Positions 1 to 6,194 of a DNA stretch of 6,796 bases are shown in pieces. Within the stretch, counting starts at the first letter, position 1; each line of letters opens with the position of its first letter. Under the pieces are notes generated by a model. It saw only the letters and a list, made by a program, of their open reading frames with translations. It did not search any database and was not told where the DNA came from. Source of the stretch: Candidatus Paenalcaligenes intestinipullorum (GTDB taxonomy: Bacteria; Pseudomonadota; Gammaproteobacteria; Burkholderiales; Burkholderiaceae_B); the NCBI GenBank assembly GCA_019120675.1, contig DWUQ01000149.1:1-6796 (forward strand), given 5' to 3'. Position numbers and translations under genes: made by a program.

Positions 1-57
1 TTTGGCGGTGGTGGTGGCGGCAGCAGCGGTGGCGGTGGCGCCTCTGGTGGTTGGTAG
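1..57 (+). CDS. C-terminal tail of a probable YgcG-like TPM-domain protein (partial)
   Basis: Frame 1 from the window edge reads eighteen codons and a TAG stop. The tail runs Phe, Gly6, Ser2, Gly4, Ala-Ser-Gly-Gly-Trp. Gly/Ser-rich tails of this kind close many YgcG-type TPM proteins: secreted or membrane-anchored, with an N-terminal signal peptide, a TPM domain, one C-terminal helix and then a low-complexity Gly-rich end. The next gene is itself a TPM protein, and such proteins often occur in pairs downstream of lemA, so this identity is an inference from tail composition plus context. No domain is visible in the window. The stop lies 10 bp before the next start, consistent with one operon. 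Another protein with a Gly-rich tail remains possible. Confidence 0.6.
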   Translation, partial: FGGGGGGSSGGGGASGGW

Positions 58-67
58 GAGAGTACGC

Positions 68-574
68 ATGAAGCAACTATTATCTCGAATTATTCCTCAT
101 CCTGCATGGCGGGGTGAAGCCCTCAAGCAACAATACTTTCACAAGGAAGTATTGGATTTTCTCACCGAGCGCATTCGTCGTAGCGAAGTCGGACACAGCG
201 GCGAATTAGTGGTGGCGATTGAGGCTGTGATGCCGGACCATGAGCCAGATAGCCGTTGTCGGGCACTGGAGGTGTTTGGCCGCTTGGGTGTGTGGGATAC
301 GCCACTAAATAGTGGAGTATTGTTGTACTTGGCCTTGGATCAACGCCGCATTGAAATTGTGGCCGATCGAGGGATTAATGCAACAGAACATGTCTGGCAA
401 GACATTTGCGCTAAATTACAGGTCGCCTTTGGTCGTAACCAATACAGTGAGGGATTGCTGCAAGCTGTAGATGATATCGAGGCTGTGTTGCGTGAGCAGG
501 CCCCGCCCCTTGTGCCCGCGCCGTCCGCCCAAGCTTCTACCAATCATTTACCTGATGCGCCCGTTTTCCTCTAA
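68..574 (+). CDS. TPM-domain protein (second of a tandem pair)
   Basis: A 168-residue protein that I assign to the TPM (TLP18.3/Psb32/MOLO-1) family. Visible family features are an N-terminal helix rich in charged residues, a Gly-Glu-Leu-Val-Val-Ala-Ile-Glu-Ala strand near residues 45-53, the block Ala-Leu-Glu-Val-Phe-Gly-Arg-Leu-Gly-Val-Trp-Asp-Thr near 66-78, the Asn-Ser-Gly-Val-Leu-Leu-Tyr strand just after it, and Ile-Glu-Ile-Val-Ala-Asp-Arg-Gly-Ile near 96-104. A short Pro/Ala-rich tail follows. There is no signal peptide or membrane helix, unlike the usual YgcG partner, so it is probably cytoplasmic. The start at 68 is chosen because GGAG (57-60) precedes it; upstream codons in this frame translate the neighbour's Gly-rich DNA out of frame. 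The molecular function of bacterial TPM proteins is poorly defined. Its 3' end overlaps the DUF2868 gene by 20 bp, so coupling is likely. Confidence 0.85.
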   Translation: MKQLLSRIIPHPAWRGEALKQQYFHKEVLDFLTERIRRSEVGHSGELVVAIEAVMPDHEPDSRCRALEVFGRLGVWDTPLNSGVLLYLALDQRRIEIVADRGINATEHVWQDICAKLQVAFGRNQYSEGLLQAVDDIEAVLREQAPPLVPAPSAQASTNHLPDAPVFL

Positions 575-1979
575 TCCTTCTGCTGCACCGGTTACCCTTA
601 CGGATGCCATATTAGTCGAGACCATTCGTCAAACGGAGGCCCACTGGGGGCCTGTCAATGACGAGGCCGAAGTGCGTCGTAGCCTGAGTCAAGGGGGTAG
701 TTTTACTGCGCGATTAAGCCAGCGAGCCCGATTTTTAGCCGAACGCGAAGGGCATTTCAAGGCGTTGCAGCAGCTGCGGTATGCCACAGGTTGGTTGGTG
801 ACGCTTTGGTTAGGCTTAGGTGTGATAGCCGGAGGGAGTGCCGCGTATGGGTTGCTGCGTACCCCACAGCTCAATATATTGACCTCTCTCGCGGTATTGG
901 TGGGTGTTAATCTTTTAACCTTTACCGCTTGGTTGCTCTGGACATTGACGAGCAAAAAGCCGATGCAGGTCGAGTCGAGCTTGCTGTTACGCACCGCCTT
1001 ACGGCTGTTGCGACGCCTCGTGCTGCGCCAAGGTCAGCCCGCATTACCGGTTTTAAATGCCAGTGTTGCCGTCCTGACACGTGCAGGGCTATTGCGCTGG
1101 CTAATCGGGATACTGAACCACGGTTTTTGGCTGGCCGCATCATTGAGCGCGTTAGCAATCGTGGCCTTAGCCTTTTCGTTGAAACGTTATGGCTTTAATT
1201 GGGAAACCACCCTCCTAACTCCCCATGGGTTTGAAGAGCTGGTGCAGCTGCTCAGCACAGTGCCGTCTTGGCTGGGGTTAACCGTGCCTTCGGTTGAGCT
1301 CATTCAGCGTAGTGATGGCTTGCATCCTCTCACCGCAGCACAGCATCGCATCTGGTCACAGTGGGTGTTGGCGTGTGTGGTGGCGTATGGTGTGCTGCCG
1401 CGACTCTTAGGTCTCAGTGCCTGCCTGATCCTGTGGCAACACCATCGCGGCTCGGTGTATGTTGATGAAAGCCTACCCGGTTTAGCAGAGCAGCGCGATC
1501 GTTTATTACCGACGGCTCAGGGCTTAGGCGTCGATCAACAAGCCCCCGCCGATTATGTGGTGCAACGCCCCAGCGTATCGACGGTAGAGGAGCCGACAGG
1601 ACCAGTCGATATTGCAGGGATTGAATGGGCAACGGATGTTGATTGGCCGCCACGTGCTTTGCCTTCGACTTGGCACGATCACGGTCGTGTCGACAGTCGG
1701 CCCCAACGCCAAGCGTTAATTCAAGCGCTGCAAACTCAACCGCCTCAGCACTTGGTGCTCATGTGTCCTGCGGCCCAAACGCCCGATCGGGGTGTGGTGG
1801 CTTGGTTGGTAGAGCTATCGCAATACGTGCCCTCTGTCAGGGTGGTATTGTGGAGCACAAGCAGCGATGCGGCATTAACTGAGTCACGCAATAATTGGCA
1901 GCGGCGTTTATTAGCAGCCGGATTTCAAGCTAACCAGATTACGAATGACTTACCGTTTCTTATAGATAAAACGTCATGA
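555..1979 (+). CDS. DUF2868 domain-containing membrane protein
   Basis: A 474-residue protein matching the DUF2868 family by overall pattern. It has a soluble N-terminus with Trp-Gly-Pro-Val-Asn-Asp-Glu-Ala-Glu (31-39), then Ala-Arg-Phe-Leu-Ala-Glu-Arg-Glu-Gly (58-66), and hydrophobic helices near 77-99, 108-132, 188-209 and 267-296. His189 and Trp192 at the start of helix 3 and the Tyr-Gly-Phe-Asn-Trp-Glu-Thr-Thr-Leu block at 212-220 are typical of the family. The roughly 175-residue C-terminal part is soluble. The start at 555 is chosen over an in-frame ATG at 471: the longer version adds 28 Cys/Pro/Arg-rich residues that look like an out-of-frame reading of the TPM gene. No clear Shine-Dalgarno precedes 555, so coupling to the TPM gene is likely. 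The stop overlaps the GTPase start by 4 bp. The function is unknown; the constant pairing suggests a membrane partner for the GTPase. Confidence 0.82.
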   Translation: MRPFSSNPSAAPVTLTDAILVETIRQTEAHWGPVNDEAEVRRSLSQGGSFTARLSQRARFLAEREGHFKALQQLRYATGWLVTLWLGLGVIAGGSAAYGLLRTPQLNILTSLAVLVGVNLLTFTAWLLWTLTSKKPMQVESSLLLRTALRLLRRLVLRQGQPALPVLNASVAVLTRAGLLRWLIGILNHGFWLAASLSALAIVALAFSLKRYGFNWETTLLTPHGFEELVQLLSTVPSWLGLTVPSVELIQRSDGLHPLTAAQHRIWSQWVLACVVAYGVLPRLLGLSACLILWQHHRGSVYVDESLPGLAEQRDRLLPTAQGLGVDQQAPADYVVQRPSVSTVEEPTGPVDIAGIEWATDVDWPPRALPSTWHDHGRVDSRPQRQALIQALQTQPPQHLVLMCPAAQTPDRGVVAWLVELSQYVPSVRVVLWSTSSDAALTESRNNWQRRLLAAGFQANQITNDLPFLIDKTS

Positions 1980-3487
1980 CGAGTTTAGACGCCTTATTAC
2001 GCTTGGCTGTAGTGGGCCATACCAATACAGGGAAAACGTCTCTGTTGCGTACCCTCACGCGCAACCCCGATTTTGGGGAAGTACAAAATAGCCCCGGCAC
2101 GACACGTCATGTCGAGGGGGTGCAGCTCCATATTAATAATCAGCCAGTGGTGCAGCTCTTTGACACGCCTGGTATCGAAGACAGCATCGCCTTATTGGAG
2201 TACTTACAGCGTCTGATTGAACCCAATGAGCGCATTGCTGGGCCGGATTTATTGAAGCGCTTTCTCGAAACACCCGAAGCCACCGGGCGTTTTGAGCAAG
2301 AGGCACGGGTATTGCGCCAATTGTTGGCCTCGCATGCGGGTTTGTATGTGATTGATGTGCGGGATCCTGTGTTAGCCAAACATCATGACGAGCTAAAAAT
2401 CCTGATCCAAGCCGGTAAGCCTTTATTACCTGTCTTAAATTTTACGCGCAGTGCCCAACAACGCATTGATGAGTGGCGGTTAGCCTTAGCCAACGTGGGG
2501 CTGCACGCCATCAGCGAATTTGATACGGTGGCTCCTGCGCTAGGGGGTGAGGAGCAGCTCTACGAGCGGCTCGCACTCTTGGTGAATCAAGCTCACAGCA
2601 CTCAGCTTGGGCGCTTAATTGAAGACATACGTCAGCAACGCAAGCAACGTTTGTATGACGCATGGCGGATGCTGGCTGATATGTTGGTGGACGTGGCCGC
2701 GTGGCGTTTAGTCAGTCAGTCCGATGAAAAAGCCATGCGAGAAAGCAATGAGCGCATGCAAAATCTGATCCGTGAGCGTGAGGAATACTGCATCAAAGCG
2801 CTTTTAAAACGCTTTAATTTCTCTACCCGTGATTATCTACCCGAGGCCTTAGCCTTAGACGGTACCCGCTGGGAGGCGGATCTCTTTAACCCCGAGGTCC
2901 TTAAGGATTTAGGGATTCATGTGGGGAAAGGTGTGGCGGCCGGCGCGATTGCTGGCGCGACCGTCGATATGTTGACGTTAGGGTTTAGCTTAGGAACAGG
3001 AACGGTCATTGGTGCCGCGGCAGGTGGTTTGTGGCAAGGCCTGGACAAATGGGGCCAGCGCTTATTGGGTAAGTGGCGCGGTGAGGTGGAGCTGAGTGTG
3101 GACGATGCGGTCATACGCGTGTTAGCGCTACGACAGTCGGCGTTAATTCAAGCCTTGGATGCGCGGGGGCATGCCGCTCAAACACCAATTGCACTGATGC
3201 GTGCACTCACACGATTAGAATCGACAGAAAATGATGAGGAAACGCCAAATGATCTGCCTCATTTGAGTGGAATCGATTGGCGTAAAGGCAGTATGCCAGC
3301 CGGTATTTTAGAAGCGCGTGCGCACCCTGATTGGAGTAGCTTGGCACGGACCGGCACAGTGGTGTCGGGACGGCGCGATATGGTGGTCACGACGCTGGCC
3401 GAGCGTTTGGCTCAGCCAGCATCCATGCAACACAGCTTAACGCTTACGCCCGTCGAGCCAGAAAACCATAAATCAGCAGCACAATAA
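1976..3487 (+). CDS. DUF3482 domain-containing GTPase
   Basis: A 503-residue protein: an N-terminal TrmE-Era-Era-like GTPase domain followed by a DUF3482-type C-terminal region. The G1 loop is Gly14-His-Thr-Asn-Thr-Gly-Lys20-Thr21-Ser, the G2/switch I region holds Pro-Gly-Thr-Thr (40-43), and G3 is Asp63-Thr-Pro-Gly66. The canonical G4 Asn-Lys-x-Asp is absent; the equivalent strand ends Leu-Pro-Val-Leu-Asn155-Phe-Thr. A charged helical region (about 220-275) and a Gly/Ala-rich hydrophobic stretch (about 314-352) follow. Nucleotide binding is well supported by G1 and G3; guanine preference is inferred from the family. The ATG lies inside the previous gene's stop (ATGA), the signature of termination-reinitiation. 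The product probably works at the inner membrane with the DUF2868 protein. The role is unknown. The 3' end overlaps the convergent small membrane gene by 44 bp. Confidence 0.88.
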   Translation: MTSLDALLRLAVVGHTNTGKTSLLRTLTRNPDFGEVQNSPGTTRHVEGVQLHINNQPVVQLFDTPGIEDSIALLEYLQRLIEPNERIAGPDLLKRFLETPEATGRFEQEARVLRQLLASHAGLYVIDVRDPVLAKHHDELKILIQAGKPLLPVLNFTRSAQQRIDEWRLALANVGLHAISEFDTVAPALGGEEQLYERLALLVNQAHSTQLGRLIEDIRQQRKQRLYDAWRMLADMLVDVAAWRLVSQSDEKAMRESNERMQNLIREREEYCIKALLKRFNFSTRDYLPEALALDGTRWEADLFNPEVLKDLGIHVGKGVAAGAIAGATVDMLTLGFSLGTGTVIGAAAGGLWQGLDKWGQRLLGKWRGEVELSVDDAVIRVLALRQSALIQALDARGHAAQTPIALMRALTRLESTENDEETPNDLPHLSGIDWRKGSMPAGILEARAHPDWSSLARTGTVVSGRRDMVVTTLAERLAQPASMQHSLTLTPVEPENHKSAAQ

Positions 3488-3692
3488 CGGCCCCGATAAT
3501 CGAGCCGATAATCCCTACTTGTGAGCCGACTTCGTATAGGCCTAAGGCTGTGCCTAAGTATCCCCCTACAAAGGCCCCCACAATCCCTAGAATAATTGTA
3601 AGAATAACGCCCATATTGTGCGCGCCGGGCGTAATGGCCCGAGCAATGAGCCCTACAATAAAACCAATAATTAGTGTCCAGATAATAAGCAT
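3444..3692 (-). CDS. GlsB/YeaQ/YmgE family small membrane protein
   Basis: An 82-residue, almost wholly hydrophobic protein of the transglycosylase-associated (GlsB/YeaQ/YmgE) family, at the usual family length. It has three predicted helices: about 2-19, 28-50 and 57-78. Family hallmarks are Gly-Leu-Ile-Ala-Arg-Ala-Ile-Thr-Pro-Gly (14-23) after helix 1, Ile-Leu-Gly-Ile-Val-Gly-Ala-Phe-Val-Gly-Gly in helix 2, and Gly-Ser-Ile-Ile-Gly-Ala-Val in helix 3. The function is not known; homologues are often stress-inducible inner-membrane proteins, and the historical name does not imply transglycosylase activity. The start is fixed by a strong AAGGAG six bases upstream. It lies 109 bp downstream of the permease gene on the same strand, so it could be read through or have its own promoter. 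Its last 44 bp overlap the end of the convergent GTPase gene. Confidence 0.9.
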   Translation of the reverse strand: MLIIWTLIIGFIVGLIARAITPGAHNMGVILTIILGIVGAFVGGYLGTALGLYEVGSQVGIIGSIIGAVIVLLIYGFLARRA

Positions 3693-3698
3693 GTGCTT

Positions 3699-3704
3699 CT
3701 CCTT
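3699..3704 (-). promoter_or_regulatory. Strong Shine-Dalgarno of the GlsB/YeaQ-like gene
   Basis: The minus strand reads AAGGAG, then AAGCAC, then ATG, giving six bases of spacing. This is the best ribosome binding site in the window and it selects the 82-residue frame over an overlapping longer reading in another frame of the same strand. Confidence 0.8.
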
Positions 3705-3705
3705 C

Positions 3706-3720
3706 TTGATTGTGAATCAA
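3706..3720. repeat. 15-bp inverted repeat just upstream of the ribosome binding site
   Basis: TTGATT-GTG-AATCAA is a perfect 6-bp inverted repeat with a 3-bp centre. It sits one base upstream of the AAGGAG of the GlsB/YeaQ-like gene. It may be an operator half-site pair or a small hairpin in the mRNA leader. The sequence does not tell which, and at six base pairs per arm a chance origin is possible. Confidence 0.45.
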
Positions 3721-3801
3721 AAGAAAACAACTCGCTAACCCATCATAGAGCGACTGTAGGCCAGAGCGTACGGGAATGTGTTAGTTAATGTAAGGCTTCG
3801 A

Positions 3802-5628
3802 CTAAAGTGGCCAAACCAATAAAATAATCGGCAAGCCGACCGCCATCACCAAGATTTCTAATGGCAAGCCCAATGGCCAATAATCCCCAAATTTAAAGCC
3901 TCCTGGACCTAAGATTAGCGTGTTGTTTTGATGGGCAATAGGGGTCAAGAAAGCGCAGGAAGCACTCATGGCAATCGCCATCAAAAAGGTGTCAGGGTTT
4001 ACACCAAGTTGCTGAGCGGTACCAATCGCAATCGGGCTCATCACTGCCGCGGTGGCGGAGTTGTTCATCAGGTCTGACAAGGTCAACGTCGCCACCCCCA
4101 CCACGACCAAGGCCAAAATAGCGTTGTCATGCGCCACATGTTGGAGCAAGAAATCCGCCACAATGGCTGCGGCGCCACTGTGTTCCATGGCAAAGCCAAC
4201 CGGTATCAACGCTCCCAGCAGCACAATCACTGACCAATCAATATGTTGATACAAACTGCGGGCGGGAATAATTTTGCAGATCAACAGCAGCAACACCCCC
4301 AAAGCAAAAAACAAGGCCGACGACCAGTAGCCAGAGGCTGCACCGATAATTGCCAACAGCATAATCGCTACAGACAGCCACATTTTTTGGCGGCTGGGCA
4401 CCCGTAAAGGGCGACTAATTAGCGGGGCGCACCCCATACTGGCAGCAAAGTTGCTGACGTTTTCGCTGGGGCCTTGTACCAACAGCACATCGCCCGTACG
4501 TAAGGGCGTGCGTCGTAACCGCACCCTCGAGCGTACGTTTTGCCTAGAAATAGCCAGCAAATTTATACGAAAGCGATTGCGCAGTTGTAAGTCTGCTGCA
4601 CTGCGTCCCAGTAACGAAGAACCAGGCAGAACCACGAACTCATGCAGCTCTTTGCTGAACTCGACAACTGGTGCAGCAGGAATATCCTGGTCTTTGGCTT
4701 TGGAATCCGTGGCGTCGCCCTCCGCTTCCACATTTTCTTTGGGGGGACGATCTTCGTTAAAATTTAAGCCTAACCGCTCCAAAGAGGTGGCTAAGGTCGT
4801 TGGATCTGCTTCTAAGAGCAGCACATCGCCCGCTCGTAGGGTCGTGGACGTATCGGGGGCATTAAAACGCAATTGGTTGCGTATTAGGCCTAATATCTGC
4901 GCGTTTTCTAAACTTTGTTCGGCCTCACTCAGGCTCGTGCCAATCGCTTTGCTGTCTTCAGGGACTAAGGCTTCGGTTAAATACGCACCCGTTTCATAAT
5001 CGGTTTGATTTTGCTGTGTGCGCACGGGTACCAAACGCCAGCCGATAAAGGCTAAAAACAATACCCCCACAACGGCGACACTCACCCCGACGGCCGTAAA
5101 ATCAAACATGCTGAAACCGCGGTGGCCATCGTAGGTTCTAAAACTCGAGACCACGAGATTTGATGGGGTGCCAATCAGAGTTGTCATGCCGCCGAGCATC
5201 GTCGCAAAAGCAAGTGGCATGAGAATGCGCCCTGGTGGCAGCTCTAAACGCTTAGCCATCTGCAAGGAGATAGGCATCAGCAGGGCTAGGGCCCCCACAT
5301 TATTCATAAAGCTCGACAGCAGGGCTGCCAAGCCAATCAAGGCAATAATCGATAAGCTGGGTGAAGCCTTGGCGGGTAAAATACGCTCGGCCAACACATC
5401 CACCGCACCCGTTTGTTGGAGGGCGGCACTCAGCACCAGCACACACGCCACCGTCACCACTGCAGGGTGGCTAAAGCCTACAAAGGCGTCACTCGGTGAC
5501 ACGAGGCCAAAGGCACAGCAGGCTAATAAAGCCGCCATAGCAATCATGTCATGACGCCATTTGGCAAATAAAAACATGCCAATCGTGATCGCTAAAATAG
5601 TAAACAGCAAAATGGCAGGGGAAATCAT
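3802..5628 (-). CDS. SLC13 family permease with two RCK_C (TrkA_C) domains
   Basis: A 608-residue inner-membrane transporter of the SLC13/DASS (ArsB/NhaD-like) type. The first membrane half (about 1-200) carries Phe-Met-Asn-Asn-Val-Gly-Ala (107-113) and Gly-Thr-Pro-Ser-Asn-Leu (153-158). The second half (about 415-608) repeats the pattern with Leu-Met-Asn-Asn-Ser-Ala-Thr (520-526) and Thr-Pro-Ile-Ala-His-Gln-Asn-Asn (562-569), the internal duplication expected of this fold. Between them lie two cytoplasmic RCK_C domains (about 210-289 and 325-403), each ending in an Arg-Thr/Ala-Gly-Asp-Val-Leu-Leu strand, joined by an acidic/charged linker (about 291-320). Members of this subgroup are usually annotated as sodium:sulfate or dicarboxylate symporters; the substrate cannot be read from sequence. 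The start at 5628 is the first residue of a complete N-terminal helix, with AAAGG eleven bases upstream as a weak ribosome site. Length is normal for the RCK-containing subgroup. Confidence 0.9.
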   Translation of the reverse strand: MISPAILLFTILAITIGMFLFAKWRHDMIAMAALLACCAFGLVSPSDAFVGFSHPAVVTVACVLVLSAALQQTGAVDVLAERILPAKASPSLSIIALIGLAALLSSFMNNVGALALLMPISLQMAKRLELPPGRILMPLAFATMLGGMTTLIGTPSNLVVSSFRTYDGHRGFSMFDFTAVGVSVAVVGVLFLAFIGWRLVPVRTQQNQTDYETGAYLTEALVPEDSKAIGTSLSEAEQSLENAQILGLIRNQLRFNAPDTSTTLRAGDVLLLEADPTTLATSLERLGLNFNEDRPPKENVEAEGDATDSKAKDQDIPAAPVVEFSKELHEFVVLPGSSLLGRSAADLQLRNRFRINLLAISRQNVRSRVRLRRTPLRTGDVLLVQGPSENVSNFAASMGCAPLISRPLRVPSRQKMWLSVAIMLLAIIGAASGYWSSALFFALGVLLLLICKIIPARSLYQHIDWSVIVLLGALIPVGFAMEHSGAAAIVADFLLQHVAHDNAILALVVVGVATLTLSDLMNNSATAAVMSPIAIGTAQQLGVNPDTFLMAIAMSASCAFLTPIAHQNNTLILGPGGFKFGDYWPLGLPLEILVMAVGLPIILLVWPL

Positions 5629-5668
5629 ACGGCCAGCGCCTTTAAGGAGAATGCGTGAATTTCAGCAT

Positions 5669-5697
5669 CATATAATACAATCGTTCTCACTTATCAA
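5669..5697 (-). promoter_or_regulatory. Candidate sigma-70 promoter for the SLC13 permease gene
   Basis: The minus strand shows TTGATA (+ coordinates 5692-5697; five of six match TTGACA), a 17-bp spacer, then TATATG (5669-5674; four of six match TATAAT). Transcription would begin near 5662 and give a leader of about 34 bases. Position and spacing are right for the permease, but the -10 match is moderate. Confidence 0.5.
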
Positions 5698-5756
5698 AGC
5701 TTAAAAGCCAAGAAAAGAAAATAACGATAAACTCGCATAGTGATCCAGTAAACTGT

Positions 5757-5762
5757 AAGGGA
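5757..5762 (+). promoter_or_regulatory. Shine-Dalgarno of the two-helix membrane protein gene
   Basis: AAGGGA lies five bases before the ATG at 5768. It supports this start, which places charged residues ahead of the first membrane helix. Confidence 0.6.
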
Positions 5763-5767
5763 ATTTT

Positions 5768-6109
5768 ATGTACGAAAGCAAAGATGAAACCCCACTAAGC
5801 AGTACCGCTTTCGCTTGGCGTATGGTCAAACATTTTTTGATGGTGGTGGTGCTGATTGCCATTGTGATTGCAATTGGCGTGGCGGGCCATGTGTTTTTCG
5901 AAGACGTGCCTCTACACGATGCGTTATTAAATACTACGATGTTACTGGGTGGGCTGGGGGTTTCTAGTCATCCCACCACCGTGGGAGGCAAGCTTTTTAT
6001 GTCTTTTTATGGCTTTGTAACGGGCCTGACTTTTGTGGCGACCATCAGTATTTTATTAGCGCCTATTTTTCATCGGGTTATGCATAAGTTCCATTTGGAT
6101 GAAGAATAG
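5768..6109 (+). CDS. Small two-helix membrane protein resembling an ion-channel pore module
   Basis: A 113-residue protein with a polar N-terminus, one hydrophobic helix at about 20-42, a short amphipathic segment (about 47-59, with Asp51-Ala-Leu-Leu-Asn), the loop Leu60-Gly-Gly-Leu-Gly64, and a second helix at about 74-100 ending in a His/Lys/Arg-rich cytoplasmic tail, Phe-His-Arg-Val-Met-His-Lys-Phe-His-Leu. The order helix, pore-helix-like segment, Gly-rich loop, helix matches the two-helix K+-channel pore, but the Thr-Val-Gly-Tyr-Gly filter is not present. I recall similar unannotated proteins in other proteobacteria, several with Gly-Gly-Met-Gly at this loop; that is memory, not a search. 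It lacks a cytoplasmic RCK domain. Channel activity is therefore inference only. It is divergent from the permease, with 139 bp between the starts. No clear promoter or terminator of its own is visible. Confidence 0.75.
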   Translation: MYESKDETPLSSTAFAWRMVKHFLMVVVLIAIVIAIGVAGHVFFEDVPLHDALLNTTMLLGGLGVSSHPTTVGGKLFMSFYGFVTGLTFVATISILLAPIFHRVMHKFHLDEE

Positions 6110-6184
6110 TGTAAGTTATTATTAATAAAAACTAAACAATTGCTACACCTGCATACATAAGCGGTTTTTCTTAGCCTCCTTTTT

Positions 6185-6188
6185 AGGA
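6185..6188 (+). promoter_or_regulatory. Shine-Dalgarno of the molybdopterin-fold gene
   Basis: AGGA lies six bases before the ATG at 6195. Another ATG at 6190 overlaps it, but that frame stops after 16 codons, so this site points to 6195. Confidence 0.5.
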
Positions 6189-6194
6189 TATGTC

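Noticed and set aside
1..51. Gly-codon-rich GGT/GGC run as a tandem DNA repeat
   Set aside because: It is explained as the coding sequence of a Gly-rich protein tail; the units are irregular.
2..67. Upstream start at position 2 for the second TPM protein
   Set aside because: Those codons are the Gly-rich tail of the preceding gene read out of frame (Ala/Val runs). ATG 68 has a ribosome site and matches where the domain begins.
471..554. Longer N-terminus for the DUF2868 protein starting at ATG 471
   Set aside because: The added 28 residues are Cys/Pro/Arg-rich and lie wholly within the TPM gene's coding region; they resemble an out-of-frame reading and not a DUF2868 N-terminus.
3731..3754. 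Possible terminator after the permease gene (minus-strand TCGCT/AGCGA stem followed by a T-rich run)
   Set aside because: Only five base pairs with a 12-base loop and an interrupted T-run; too weak to call.
4451..4999. 182-residue open frame on the + strand inside the permease gene
   Set aside because: Ser/Arg/Lys-rich composition with no recognisable domain; it is antisense to a clearly conserved SLC13/RCK_C coding region.
5671..5676. Perfect TATAAT on the + strand as -10 box for the two-helix protein gene
   Set aside because: No acceptable -35 element lies 16-18 bp upstream, and it overlaps the better-supported minus-strand promoter.
6110..6194. Terminator or promoter between the two-helix protein and the molybdopterin-fold gene
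   Set aside because: The AT-rich 85 bp holds a TTGCTA and T-runs, but no properly spaced -10 box and no stable stem before the T-runs.
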